Positions 53,841 through 63,974 are shown, counted from the first letter of the stretch. The stretch: DNA of 64,000 nt from Flavobacteriales bacterium (GCA_020635455.1 JACJZT010000007.1:1-64000), one strand, 5' to 3'. Program-made: numbers and translations. Notes: a model not told the origin generated them from the letters alone.

Positions 53841-56800
53841 ATATACCTGTACGAATCTACCGATTTTTCAGAAATAGGCGAATGCTTCTTCTAATTCTTT
53901 TGGCTGTATTTACGGGAATATTGATATATCCTTTAAGCAGGCTGAAAACAAACGATGACGTGTCCGTTTTTTTACCAAAGACTGAAAAGTTGGTGAAGAT
54001 CACTTCGGCTATGCAAAAAATGAAAATTCAGGACAAGATCATCCTTAGTCTGCATTTTAAGGACAGCATGGATTCAGATGAATTTGCCCTGATGGACATG
54101 GCAGATCTTTGTGAAGAATATTACGACAGCATGGCTCTTACAGGATCGCTGAGATCCCGGAAAGTAAAGCAATCGGAAAGTGATTTTGAAGCATTATACA
54201 ACTTTTTCTACAACAACCTTCCTTTATTTTTACCCGAAAGCCATTATGAAAAACTTAAGGACAAACTACAGGACGACTCCTTAAAATCAATCCTTCAAGG
54301 GCATTTTAAAAATCTAATCTCCCCAACCGGAATGGTCACAGGTCAATTTGTTTCAAAAGACCCGCTTAACCTAACCTTTGAAGCTTTAAACGAACTCAGG
54401 AACCTTGAACTCGAGAATAATATAGACCTATATGACGGCTATTTCATCAGTCGGGATAAAAGGTATTTGTTCATGTACCTAACCCCTGATTTCAAGGCAT
54501 CGGATGGCCAAAAAAGTGAATGGCTGGTCAGGGAACTGGAAAAGCTTCGCATCCTTATACTTGACCAAAGCAAGGGCTCGATTGAACTTGAATTTTATGG
54601 CGGACCTGTTGTTTCTGTCAGCAATGCCAGATGTATCCGTAGAGATACGAACATCATTGCCATAGTTTCACTGCTGCTTATAATCTTGTTGCTGTTTTAT
54701 TATTTCCGAAACCTAAAGGCGCTTTTTGTCGTTTTAATTCCGGTCCTTTTCGGAGCATTTTTCGCTCTGTCAATTTTTTCGATATTCAAATCAAGTATAA
54801 GTGGGATCGCCCTGGCAGCCGGGTCCGTAATATTTGGAGTTGCACTAAATTATTCACTTCACTTTCTTACCCATTACAAACATAGTGGTGAAATAAAAAC
54901 CGTACTTAAGGATCTGTTCAAGCCAATGTTACTTGGCTGTACTACAACGGTTTCAGCTTTTTTCAGCTTGCTTTTTCTAAAGTCTGAAGCCCTCAATGAT
55001 TTTGGGCTGTTCGCAGGTTTGAGTTTGATTGGAACCTTGTTTTTCAGCTTTTTGGTAATGCCGCATATCCTCACGGGTATGACAATGAAAGAAACGCAAA
55101 AGAATGTGTTGGATTCCATTTCAAATTATCCATTCCATAAAAAAAGGTCCCTTGTGATCCTTACCATCGCATGCGTTATTATGTTGGGATGGTTTGCCGG
55201 AAAGGTTGAGTTTGATAGTGAAATGAGAAACCTTAGTTATGAAAGCCCGGAGTTGAAACAATGGGCCTCTCATTTGGATGAGATCAATGATTATACCCGA
55301 CAAGCCGTGTTTGTGGTTAGTACATCGAGTAATATGGATTCGGTTTTTTGCAAAAATGAAAGGGTTTTTAGCCAACTCAAATTACTTTCTGAAAAACAAA
55401 CAGACCTGGGTTTTTCCAGTATGGGCAACCTGCTTATCCCTCGCGAAAAGCAATTAAAAAGACTGCGGCTTTGGAATGACTTCTGGACAAGTGAACGAAA
55501 AAAGAAACTAAAGGACGATTTGAAGGACTATGGTGCTATCTATAATTTCAATGCCGATGCTTTCTCCCCTTTTGAAGAACATCTGGAAAAAGATTTCAGC
55601 ATTTTAGCAGACAGGGATTGGATTGAATTTGCCGACCATACCGGAACCGGTTATCTCAACCATGAAGATTCCGTATACAGTTTATATTCAATTGTAAAAA
55701 CCACTCCTGAAATTAAAAGTGAATTGTATCGCATCTGGGAAGATAATGAAGAGATTACCGTATTTGACAATGCCGGAATTGTTGGCTTTTTTACCGAAGC
55801 AGTTGCCGATGATTTTCAGCTGATACTTTTACTTTCGGCTTGCCTGGTATTTGGCTTCATGTTGTTTTCGCATGGAAGGATAGAACTTACCATCCTAAAT
55901 TTTTTACCGATGTTTATTTCATGGCTCGTCATCCTTGGTTTAATGGCCGTTTTGGGTATTAAATTCAACATACTCAACATTATCATCTCAACCTTTATTT
56001 TTGGATTGGGAGATGATTACAGTATTTTCATTCTCGATGGATTACTAACCGAATACAGTGTCGGCAAAAAAGTTTTAACAACCCATAAATCCTCCATTTT
56101 ACTGTCGGCTTTCATAACCATAATTGGAATTGGTGCCCTGGGATTCGCAAGGCATCCCGCACTAAAATCGATCGCACTGATCGCAGTAATGGGTATTCTT
56201 GTGGTAATACTAATAAGTTTTGTCATCCAACCTTTGATCTTCAATTTCATGATAGGTAAAAGGGCAAAAAAGGGATTGCCACCTTACACGCTTTTAAATC
56301 TGGGAATTACGTTTTTCGGCTTTTTAGTTTTTGCTGCCGGAAGCCTTTTCATGAACCTTCTGGGAATCTTACTTTTTTATGTAATTCCCTTTAATAAAAA
56401 TGCAAAGAAATTGCTTTTTCACAAAGTTTTAATGTATGTAAACCGGGTCATTCTTGCCTGTTTTTTTAACGTAAATAAGAAGATCCTCAAAAGCAAGAAT
56501 ACGGATTTTAGCAAACCTTCCATTATAATATCCAATCACCAGTCGCATATTGACCTGGCCTTGATACTACAGTTACATCCAAAGATCATCGTCTTTACAA
56601 ACGATTGGGTATGGAATTCCCCTTTCTACGGCCTGATCGTAAGAATGGCCGACTTTTATCAGGCTTCCAAAGGATATGAATCTGCAATAAGTGTTTTAAA
56701 AGAACACGTTAAAAATGGTTATTCCATTATGATATTTCCTGAAGGGACCCGAAGTGTAAGCGGAAAGATCGGACGTTTTCACAAAGGTGCCTTTTATCTG

Positions 56801-57694
56801 CAAAAGGAATTGGGGCTCGACATTACACCGGTCCTTATTCATGGAGCCGGAGATTGCGTTACCAAGGGAGATTTTCATTTTAAACAGGGAAGATTAACCG
56901 TAAAAGTTTTGCCCGGAGTTTCTGAAACCATTCACAACCATGAGCTTTCGTATCAGGAAATGAGCAAATGGGTTTGTGCTTATATGAGAAACGAATACAA
57001 TTTGCTTAAAGCGAATGAGGAGGACGGCAAGTATTATCGCAGCAGGGTCATATCAAACTATATCTATAAAGGTCCGATTCTTGAATGGTATACCCGCATC
57101 AAAACCCGTATGGAAAACAATTATCAGCTTTTTATGGATGTGTTGCCAAAGAAGGGAATTATAACCGATGTTGGTTGCGGATACGGATATCTGGCTTATT
57201 CACTTAGTTTCGCAGCTCCGGAACGCCAGATCTTCGCGATTGATTATGACGATGAAAAAATTGAGATCGCCAGAAATTGCTATTCAGGAAAAAATTCTAA
57301 GGTTCATTTTAAAACGGCTGACATTCTCGAAGAGGATATAGAAAACAGTGATGGGATCGTAGTGATGGATGTACTGCATTATTTATCGGAAAAAGACCAA
57401 ATCAAAACCTTAAAAAAATTGTTATCTAAGTTGAACCCCAAAGGGGTATTGATCATCAGGGATGCCGATAAGGATTTAAAACAAAAACACAAACGCACAG
57501 AGTACACAGAATTTTTTTCAACTAAAATGGGATTCAACAAGGTTTCAGAAAAGGGTTTGCATTTTGTTTCATCCAAACTTATTGAGGACACTGTAAAAAC
57601 TGAAAAGAATTTCGATTTGGAGATCCTTGACCATACCAAATATCTATCAAATTTAATTTACATCATAAGGCCAAAACAGGAAGAACATGTATGA
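53837..57694 (+). CDS. Giant fusion: MMPL/RND exporter, PlsC-like acyltransferase and SAM methyltransferase
   Basis: A 1285-residue protein. Residues about 1-850 form an MMPL/RND-type exporter: membrane helix at 15-32, a first periplasmic loop, a block of five or six membrane segments (around residues 270-430), a second loop and another block (about 660-820). A PlsC-like domain follows with IISNHQSHIDLALIL (His-x4-Asp near residue 900) and IFPEGTRS near residue 967. The C-terminal domain (about 1090-1285) has the SAM motif ITDVGCGYGYLAYSLS near residue 1110 and VVMDVLHYL. Exporter, acyltransferase and methyltransferase are usually separate genes in aryl polyene clusters. It overlaps the genes on both sides (4 and 8 bases). 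Confidence 0.9.
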   Translation: MNIPVRIYRFFRNRRMLLLILLAVFTGILIYPLSRLKTNDDVSVFLPKTEKLVKITSAMQKMKIQDKIILSLHFKDSMDSDEFALMDMADLCEEYYDSMALTGSLRSRKVKQSESDFEALYNFFYNNLPLFLPESHYEKLKDKLQDDSLKSILQGHFKNLISPTGMVTGQFVSKDPLNLTFEALNELRNLELENNIDLYDGYFISRDKRYLFMYLTPDFKASDGQKSEWLVRELEKLRILILDQSKGSIELEFYGGPVVSVSNARCIRRDTNIIAIVSLLLIILLLFYYFRNLKALFVVLIPVLFGAFFALSIFSIFKSSISGIALAAGSVIFGVALNYSLHFLTHYKHSGEIKTVLKDLFKPMLLGCTTTVSAFFSLLFLKSEALNDFGLFAGLSLIGTLFFSFLVMPHILTGMTMKETQKNVLDSISNYPFHKKRSLVILTIACVIMLGWFAGKVEFDSEMRNLSYESPELKQWASHLDEINDYTRQAVFVVSTSSNMDSVFCKNERVFSQLKLLSEKQTDLGFSSMGNLLIPREKQLKRLRLWNDFWTSERKKKLKDDLKDYGAIYNFNADAFSPFEEHLEKDFSILADRDWIEFADHTGTGYLNHEDSVYSLYSIVKTTPEIKSELYRIWEDNEEITVFDNAGIVGFFTEAVADDFQLILLLSACLVFGFMLFSHGRIELTILNFLPMFISWLVILGLMAVLGIKFNILNIIISTFIFGLGDDYSIFILDGLLTEYSVGKKVLTTHKSSILLSAFITIIGIGALGFARHPALKSIALIAVMGILVVILISFVIQPLIFNFMIGKRAKKGLPPYTLLNLGITFFGFLVFAAGSLFMNLLGILLFYVIPFNKNAKKLLFHKVLMYVNRVILACFFNVNKKILKSKNTDFSKPSIIISNHQSHIDLALILQLHPKIIVFTNDWVWNSPFYGLIVRMADFYQASKGYESAISVLKEHVKNGYSIMIFPEGTRSVSGKIGRFHKGAFYLQKELGLDITPVLIHGAGDCVTKGDFHFKQGRLTVKVLPGVSETIHNHELSYQEMSKWVCAYMRNEYNLLKANEEDGKYYRSRVISNYIYKGPILEWYTRIKTRMENNYQLFMDVLPKKGIITDVGCGYGYLAYSLSFAAPERQIFAIDYDDEKIEIARNCYSGKNSKVHFKTADILEEDIENSDGIVVMDVLHYLSEKDQIKTLKKLLSKLNPKGVLIIRDADKDLKQKHKRTEYTEFFSTKMGFNKVSEKGLHFVSSKLIEDTVKTEKNFDLEILDHTKYLSNLIYIIRPKQEEHV

Positions 57695-59195
57695 TATCGT
57701 GATCATAGGAAGTGGTTTTGGTGGTCTTAGTTGCGGATTAATGCTGAGCAAAGAAGGCTATAAGGTTTGCATTCTTGAAAAAAACCGGCAGATCGGTGGC
57801 AGTTTGCAGATTTTTTCAAAAGACAAGACCATATTCGATACCGGAATCCATTACATTGGAGGTTTGGCCGAAGGACAAAACCTTTATAAAGTATTCAAAT
57901 ATTTCAACATTTTGGATGATCTGAAACTGAAACAACTTGATGTGGATGGATTTGACCGAATACGCTTGAAAGATGATCCTGTATTTTACCCGCATGCACA
58001 AGGGCATGATAATTTTGTAAGAGTGCTATCGCATTATTTTCCTTCCGAAAAACAAAACATACGGTCCTATATGGATTACATAATTAAAGTATGCGATAGT
58101 TTTCCATTATACCGTCTTCAGGAAGGAGAGATCGATCTGTTTTCAAGTGGATATTTAAACCAGAACGCTCTTGAGGTCATAAAAAGTTTTACAAATAATG
58201 TAAAGTTGCAACAAGTACTCGCCGGTTCAAATGCCATTTATGCAGGAGTACCGGAAAAAACACCTTTTTATCTGCATGCCCTATCCGTTAATTCATATAT
58301 CGAAAGTTCATGGAAATGTGTAGATGGTTCCGGGCAAATTTCAAAATTAATGACCGATCAAATAAAGAAAAACGGTGGCGATATTTTCAATTATTCAGAG
58401 GCTGTAAAATTTAATTTCGACGAGAAAAAGATTCTAAGTGTAGAACTTGAGAACGGTGAAATAATTGAGGGAAAGAACTTTATATCGAACATAGATTTAA
58501 AAAAGACCATGGCTATGATCGAAGAAGGAAAGATCAGAAGCATCTACAGGAATCGAATCAATTCTATGGAGAATACGATCTCAGCTTTTTTACTGAACAT
58601 TGTTTTTAAGCCTGATACCGTTAAGATGGTCAATCACAATTTGTATTATTATAAGATCGACGATCTTTGGGATGCAACAAAATATGATAAAAGCAAATGG
58701 CCTGAAAGCATCGCAATGTTCTGTCCTGCAGTTACGGGAAATAACGACTATGCTAAAAACATGACTCTTATGGCTTATATGCGCTATGATGAGATGGAAT
58801 TATGGAAAGACACTTTCAGAACAACCCCCCGAAATAAAGAAAGCAGAGGCGAGTCGTACGAAGAATTTAAAGAAGAAAAATCAAGGAAACTCATTGATCT
58901 GTATACAGATATTGATCCGGATGTTCGTTCAAAGATCAAATCCTATTCCGCCTCTACACCTTTAACTTACAGAGACTATATTGGTTCAACCGATGGTAAT
59001 CTTTACGGTATCCTTAAAGATTGCAACGACCCCTTGAAAACCTTCATTACGGCAAAGACCAAAATTCCCAACCTTTACCTCACCGGACAAAACATGAATT
59101 TTCACGGTGTACTTGGAGTTGCGGTAAATGCAATAAAAACCTGCAGTGAATTTCTTGGAAGCAGTTATTTATTATCAAAAATAAACCATGGCTGA
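57687..59195 (+). CDS. CrtI/phytoene desaturase-like FAD oxidoreductase
   Basis: A 502-residue flavoprotein. IVIIGSGFGGLSCGLMLSKEGYKV is the FAD-binding motif and EKNRQIGGSLQIF follows as in the amine oxidase/phytoene desaturase-like family. IYAGVPEKTPFYLHALSVNSYIE and the C-terminal NLYLTGQNMNFHGVLGVAVNA are typical. It may saturate, desaturate or otherwise tune the polyene or the dialkylresorcinol-like part. It overlaps the exporter gene and the next gene by eight bases each. Confidence 0.85.
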   Translation: MYDIVIIGSGFGGLSCGLMLSKEGYKVCILEKNRQIGGSLQIFSKDKTIFDTGIHYIGGLAEGQNLYKVFKYFNILDDLKLKQLDVDGFDRIRLKDDPVFYPHAQGHDNFVRVLSHYFPSEKQNIRSYMDYIIKVCDSFPLYRLQEGEIDLFSSGYLNQNALEVIKSFTNNVKLQQVLAGSNAIYAGVPEKTPFYLHALSVNSYIESSWKCVDGSGQISKLMTDQIKKNGGDIFNYSEAVKFNFDEKKILSVELENGEIIEGKNFISNIDLKKTMAMIEEGKIRSIYRNRINSMENTISAFLLNIVFKPDTVKMVNHNLYYYKIDDLWDATKYDKSKWPESIAMFCPAVTGNNDYAKNMTLMAYMRYDEMELWKDTFRTTPRNKESRGESYEEFKEEKSRKLIDLYTDIDPDVRSKIKSYSASTPLTYRDYIGSTDGNLYGILKDCNDPLKTFITAKTKIPNLYLTGQNMNFHGVLGVAVNAIKTCSEFLGSSYLLSKINHG

Positions 59196-60885
59196 GGGTA
59201 AGATGAAGAGGTCGACCACCAAAAAAAGCAGACGGTTAAGGCGCCTGCTTTACTGGCTCACAGGAACTTTCGTGGTTTTATTCACTTTGGTGGTAGTGTT
59301 CTATTTTGTTACTAAAGTTCATATTCCGGAAGTTCATGAAACCGACCTAACCAAAATGGACCGAAATTCAATAGGAGAAGATTCGTATGAAATAGGCAGG
59401 AATTATCTCAAAAAAATAAAACCCGGCATGTTCGAAATGTATTTGGAAGGGTCGCCATATGAAATAGGAGTTGTAAATGGTAAACTGACGTCAGAATTAA
59501 ATTTTTTTCAGGAAAAGGCATTTGTTGATCAGATAAAGATTCTGGTCCCTTCACGTTTTGTAGTAAATAAACTCAAATATTTCATAGGTTTTTTTAACCG
59601 AAATCTTGAAGATCATATCCCTCTTGAATACAGGAAGGAAATTTATGGCATTTCACAATTTGCTTCGGACTCTTTTGATTTTGTAGCGCCAAAATACCAC
59701 AGAATGCTAAACTATCATGCAGCACACGACATTGGGCATGCTGTGCAGGATAAAAACCTCAACACCGGTTGTACTTCCTTTATTGTGAACGGAAAAAGAT
59801 CCGGGGATGGCAAATTGCTTTTGGGCAGAAATTTTGATTTTTATTCCGGTGATTCTTTCGCAAAGAATAAAATAATCTGTTTTGTAAAACCACAGAAAGG
59901 ATATAAATATGCCTACATTACCTGGGCAGGATTTACCGGCATCGTTTCCGGAATGAACGACCAGGGTTTGTGCATTACCATTAATGCATCCAAATCCGAG
60001 ATCCCGTCTTCTGCCAAAACTCCTATATCCTTATTGGTAAAAGAGATCCTGCAATATGCTTCAAACTTAAAGGAAGCCAAGGCAATCGCTGCAAAAAGAG
60101 AGACCTTTGTGTCCGAATCCTTGCTGATCGCTTCTGCTAAAGATAAGGACGGGCTGATTATCGAGAAATCTCCCGGCAAAACAGGATATTATGGAATGAA
60201 CGGCACAAAGCTGATCTGCCCAAACCACTATCAGTCGGACGTATTTAAAGAAGATCCTGTAAACCTGAAAAACATTGAAGAAAGTTCATCCTTCTACCGT
60301 TTGAACCGAATGGATCAGTTAATTGAGCAAAAAAAATCCATTTCCGTTAACGATGCGGCAACAATTTTAAGGAACCCATATGGTATGGATGAACAGAAAA
60401 TAGGTTTGGGGAATGAAAAATGCATCAATCAACTTATTTGTCATCATGCGGTTATTATGCAGCCTGAAAATCTTATAATGCACGTTTCATCGGGGCCATA
60501 TAATTTAGGGGAATTCATGAGTTTTGACCTGAAAAATGTTTTCAGTACAAAGGATCATAATTATTACATCCCTGCCGTAAGTATTGATCAAGACACATTT
60601 TTGCAGACAGAAGAATATCTGAAGTACGTTTCTTTCAGAAAATTAAAACAGGAACTTAACCGATCTGAACGATACTCAAAAAAGATCATAGAGGAAACCA
60701 TTTCATCAAACCCAAACTATTATTATACTTATCAATTGATAGCTGATTATTGTTGCAGGTTTAATAAATTTGCCTCTGCCCTTTTCTTCTACAAAAAAGC
60801 TGCCGGTTTAGAAATTGCAACAGGTAAAGAACGGGATTATATTGAAGAAAGAATAACTTTTTGCAGAAAGATACTTACCAAATAA
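59188..60885 (+). CDS. C45-family Ntn-hydrolase/acyltransferase with membrane anchor
   Basis: A 565-residue protein with a single N-terminal membrane segment (about residues 20-43) and an Ntn-type domain. NTGCTSFIVNGKRSGDGKLL and LLGRNFDFYSG are the C45/acyl-CoA:6-aminopenicillanate acyltransferase motifs, with Cys195 as the expected nucleophile after self-cleavage. MNDQGLCITINAS is another family mark. It is likely outside the cytoplasm, anchored to the inner membrane. It might form an amide or ester in the final pigment or cut a lipid. The next gene starts inside its 3' end. Confidence 0.82.
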   Translation: MAEGKMKRSTTKKSRRLRRLLYWLTGTFVVLFTLVVVFYFVTKVHIPEVHETDLTKMDRNSIGEDSYEIGRNYLKKIKPGMFEMYLEGSPYEIGVVNGKLTSELNFFQEKAFVDQIKILVPSRFVVNKLKYFIGFFNRNLEDHIPLEYRKEIYGISQFASDSFDFVAPKYHRMLNYHAAHDIGHAVQDKNLNTGCTSFIVNGKRSGDGKLLLGRNFDFYSGDSFAKNKIICFVKPQKGYKYAYITWAGFTGIVSGMNDQGLCITINASKSEIPSSAKTPISLLVKEILQYASNLKEAKAIAAKRETFVSESLLIASAKDKDGLIIEKSPGKTGYYGMNGTKLICPNHYQSDVFKEDPVNLKNIEESSSFYRLNRMDQLIEQKKSISVNDAATILRNPYGMDEQKIGLGNEKCINQLICHHAVIMQPENLIMHVSSGPYNLGEFMSFDLKNVFSTKDHNYYIPAVSIDQDTFLQTEEYLKYVSFRKLKQELNRSERYSKKIIEETISSNPNYYYTYQLIADYCCRFNKFASALFFYKKAAGLEIATGKERDYIEERITFCRKILTK

Positions 60886-62210
60886 AATTTTCTACCGGAT
60901 CGGAAACAGATTTTGATGCGGCAGATTCTTGTACAGATGAGGAACGACTCAATCAGCAATGGAATTACATTCGAACCACGCTAGAGTATACGTTAAACAA
61001 TAGTCCATTTTACAAGAAGCTTTTTACTAAGATCCAAATAAATCCATCGGACATTGGTGGAATTGAAGATTTTTACAAAATTCCTTTTACGAGCAAAGCC
61101 GACATACAGCTTAACAATTATGATTTTGTTTGTGTAAACAGAGATAAGATCATAGATCATTCCAGCACTTCGGGAACACTTGGTAAACCCGTCCATATTT
61201 TTCTAACGGAAAACGATTTGCAAAGACTTGCGCATAATGAAGCCAGAGGATTGAGGATAGCAGGAGTAAATGAAAAAGATCGCATTCAGCTGACTACCAC
61301 CATGGACAAAAGGTTTATGGCAGGGCTGGCATATTTTTTGGGAGTTCGCAAAATTGGGGCCGGGATCATACGCAATGGCAGCGGGCTGCCGGGAATGCAA
61401 TGGGACACCATCCTGAATTTAAAGCCCAGTGTTTTGATAATTGTGCCTTCTTTTTTGAATAAATTGATCGAGTATGCCATTGAAAACAAGATCGACCCTG
61501 AAAAATCAACCGTAAAAAAGGCCATTTGTATTGGAGAAAGCATCCGGAATGCAGACGGAAGTTTAAATCAGCTTGGTAAGAAAATATCTGACAATTGGCC
61601 GATTAAACTCATTTCAACTTATGCCTCTACCGAAATGCAAACCTGTTTTACAGAATGTGAACATGGAAATGGCGGACATCTTTTGGGTGAACTTGTGTAT
61701 GCAGAGATCATTGATGATAATGGAAATCCCTGTAAAAAAGGAGAGACCGGCGAACTGGTAATTACCACTCTTGGCCTGGAAGGAATGCCGTTGCTGCGAT
61801 ACAAAACCGGTGATAAATGCGCACTTAAATATGGTAAATGTACCTGTGGAAGAAACAGTCCCAGGATCTCGCAAATTTCAGGAAGAAAACAGCAAATGTT
61901 GAAAGTAAAAGGCACAACCTTATATCCGGGCACCATTTTCAATTTGCTCGATGAAATGAATTTTATTGATTCCTATATTGTTGAAGCCACGAATAATCTT
62001 ACATTTGGAGATGAAATAACCATAAACCTATGTTTTAAACCTAAGCAAGACACACCTGATAACAAAGATATTCTTGCAGAAAAGATTCAATCTGCATTAA
62101 GGATAAAAATAACCACCAGGGTGGTTTCTAAGCTGAAGATTGAAAAAATGATGTGGCCAAAAGGAGCCAGAAAACCCGTTAAGTTCATCGATTACAGACC
62201 TGCAGGATAG
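60861..62210 (+). CDS. Phenylacetate-CoA ligase-like adenylating enzyme
   Basis: A 449-residue adenylate-forming enzyme of the PaaK-like group. SSTSGTLGKPVHIF (about residue 100) is the P-loop, STYASTEMQTCFTE the A5-like motif, GETGELVITTLGLEGMPLLRYKTGD the A7/A8-like region, and CTCGRNSPRISQISGRKQQMLKVKG the family C-terminal part. It is expected to activate 4-coumarate or another aryl acid for loading on ACP or CoA. The start is TTG 60861, inside the previous gene; no ATG fits nearby, so the first residues are uncertain. Confidence 0.87.
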   Translation: MQKDTYQIKFSTGSETDFDAADSCTDEERLNQQWNYIRTTLEYTLNNSPFYKKLFTKIQINPSDIGGIEDFYKIPFTSKADIQLNNYDFVCVNRDKIIDHSSTSGTLGKPVHIFLTENDLQRLAHNEARGLRIAGVNEKDRIQLTTTMDKRFMAGLAYFLGVRKIGAGIIRNGSGLPGMQWDTILNLKPSVLIIVPSFLNKLIEYAIENKIDPEKSTVKKAICIGESIRNADGSLNQLGKKISDNWPIKLISTYASTEMQTCFTECEHGNGGHLLGELVYAEIIDDNGNPCKKGETGELVITTLGLEGMPLLRYKTGDKCALKYGKCTCGRNSPRISQISGRKQQMLKVKGTTLYPGTIFNLLDEMNFIDSYIVEATNNLTFGDEITINLCFKPKQDTPDNKDILAEKIQSALRIKITTRVVSKLKIEKMMWPKGARKPVKFIDYRPAG

Positions 62211-62223
62211 AACACAGGAGTTT

Positions 62224-63372
62224 ATGAAAGAATTTGAAAAAATAAGACCTTATTACGATAAAGAAGTGCAAGAAGTAGTACAAAAACTTATTCAGGATGA
62301 AATGTTCAATAAACTGGTTCGATACATTTGGCCGGACATTTCTCAGGAAACCATTCAGATGAAAGCCAAGCGGATAAAGACAGCATTTGATTTTCAACTT
62401 GAATTCATGCATGGGGCCATAAATGAAATTGTTAAAAGATCTTCTACCGGATTAAGTTACTCAGGATTTGAAAACATTGAGAAGGGAAATGCACATTTGT
62501 TTATTTCAAATCACAGGGACATCATGCTGGATTCTGCAATTTTACAAACAATACTTGTAGACGAAGGTCACGAAACATCGGAGATAACCTTTGGAGATAA
62601 TTTAATGACACCGGGGTTCATAACCGAATTTGGTAAGATCAACCGTATGTTCACAGTTCAAAGAGAGGGAAACAGCAAGGAACTTTATGAAATATCCAAA
62701 AATCTTTCTGCCTACATCCGACATACAATTTCAGAGAAAAAAGTTTCGATCTGGATAGCTCAAAGAAACGGTCGAACCAAAGATGGTAATGATTTTACTC
62801 AAACCGGCCTGTTAAAAATGTTAAACATCAGCAATCAACGCAAAATGGCAGATGGATTCAAGCAATTGAATATTCTACCCATGTCCATTTCATACGAATA
62901 CGAACCTTGTGATTTTCTAAAAGTCCGCGAGTCGTATCTGTCGTCATTGCACACCGTTTATAAGAAGGATGCGGATGAGGATATCAAAAGCATTGTAAAG
63001 GGTATTGAGCAACCAAAAGGGCGGATACACATTAGTTTAAGTAAACTGAAGGATGAAGAAGTGGATGAAATAAAAAAATATGACAATGACAATGAAAAGA
63101 TTAAAGTACTTACACAGATCATTGACAAGAAAATTCACGGAGGCTACCGCTTGTTCAAAACAAATTACATTGCATACGATCTATTGAAAAATTCAAGTCA
63201 GTACGATCATTTTTACTCAAAGGACGATCTTAGATCCTTTAAAGACTATATTGAAAACGGATTGAAAAAAATTGAGATCAACAACCCGGAAACCATAAAT
63301 TTAACACTGCAGATCTACGCAAATCCGGTCATAAATAAAATGGGGGCCGGAATTGCACTTGAGTCCATTTAG
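62224..63372 (+). CDS. PlsC/GPAT-like acyltransferase
   Basis: A 382-residue acyltransferase with LFISNHRDIMLDSAIL (His-x5-Asp type motif at about residues 92-106) and WIAQRNGRTKDG in place of the usual FPEGTRS. These fit the larger glycerol-phosphate acyltransferase-like branch rather than short PlsC. It starts 14 bases after the ligase gene and is the last gene of the pigment operon. It may acylate the lipid core to which the pigment is attached. Specificity is unknown. Confidence 0.83.
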   Translation: MKEFEKIRPYYDKEVQEVVQKLIQDEMFNKLVRYIWPDISQETIQMKAKRIKTAFDFQLEFMHGAINEIVKRSSTGLSYSGFENIEKGNAHLFISNHRDIMLDSAILQTILVDEGHETSEITFGDNLMTPGFITEFGKINRMFTVQREGNSKELYEISKNLSAYIRHTISEKKVSIWIAQRNGRTKDGNDFTQTGLLKMLNISNQRKMADGFKQLNILPMSISYEYEPCDFLKVRESYLSSLHTVYKKDADEDIKSIVKGIEQPKGRIHISLSKLKDEEVDEIKKYDNDNEKIKVLTQIIDKKIHGGYRLFKTNYIAYDLLKNSSQYDHFYSKDDLRSFKDYIENGLKKIEINNPETINLTLQIYANPVINKMGAGIALESI

Positions 63373-63633
63373 GAAAGCAGCATCATTGTCCATATTTATG
63401 AACTCCCTTGCCGGGTATGTTTATACATAAAAAAAAATTGGGCATTTTTCTAAAAAAAAAATTTACATTTGAACTCAAGACTACTAAAATAAAAGATGAA
63501 ATATGTGAAAATTAAATTTGTGCTAAGCAAAAAATAACATAATTTTAATATTCAGAACATTTTATTGTATTTTTTTATATAGTTTTGTAAAGATTTTGAG
63601 AGAATAAGTTTAGGACTACCTAATTACGAGAAC
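63373..63633. other. Intergenic region after the pigment operon
   Basis: Very AT-rich, with several A-runs (63429-63437 and 63454-63463). A weak dyad TATGT-ttat-ACATA precedes the first A-run. TAGTTTTG at 63580-63587 fits TAnnTTTG and may be the -7 element for the small gene at 63634, with a TTG 12 bases upstream. No gene is seen. Confidence 0.4.
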
Positions 63634-63837
63634 ATGTTTACGATATTAATAGGATTGACCTTTTTCGGTTTCGATTTGTTGATGGAAAAGTATTTTAGAA
63701 AACGACCTTCCAGATCATTAAACGAAGCCATAAAGCTGGCGAACGCTTCTGACAAAACCTTGGCGATCAAAAAGGCGAACGGTTCCGGTATGTTTACAGC
63801 AAAACATGAAACCTCGTTAACCGAAGCCCGGGATTAA
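63634..63837 (+). CDS. Small hypothetical protein
   Basis: A 67-residue protein with one hydrophobic N-terminal segment (ILIGLTFFGFDLLM) and a basic remainder (KYFRKRPSRSLNEAIKLANAS). It may be a small membrane-anchored protein. A TAnnTTTG-like element lies 46 bases upstream. No family is recognised, and a chance frame cannot be excluded. Confidence 0.5.
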   Translation: MFTILIGLTFFGFDLLMEKYFRKRPSRSLNEAIKLANASDKTLAIKKANGSGMFTAKHETSLTEARD

Positions 63838-63925
63838 GATCCGGCAACCTAAACATACTCAGGTACTTTTTACACAACATTTTTCCGGAAATTTTTTATC
63901 CATTCGTATTTTTATATGAATGCAT

Positions 63926-63951
63926 GTAACACTCTTTTTCATATCTTCGTC
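63926..63951 (+). promoter_or_regulatory. ECF-sigma-type promoter
   Basis: GTAAC at 63926-63930, 17 bases, then CGTC at 63948-63951 (continuing TAAG) match the general ECF sigma factor promoter pattern AAC-N16/17-CGTC. It lies 23 bases before a frame that may encode an ECF sigma factor, so autoregulation is possible. Confidence 0.5.
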
Positions 63952-63974
63952 TAAGTACCAAACGAAAGCCGGAT

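Noticed and set aside
61619..61942. Minus-strand frame of 107 codons inside the ligase gene
   Set aside because: It lies opposite conserved motifs of the adenylating enzyme and is explained by codon bias.
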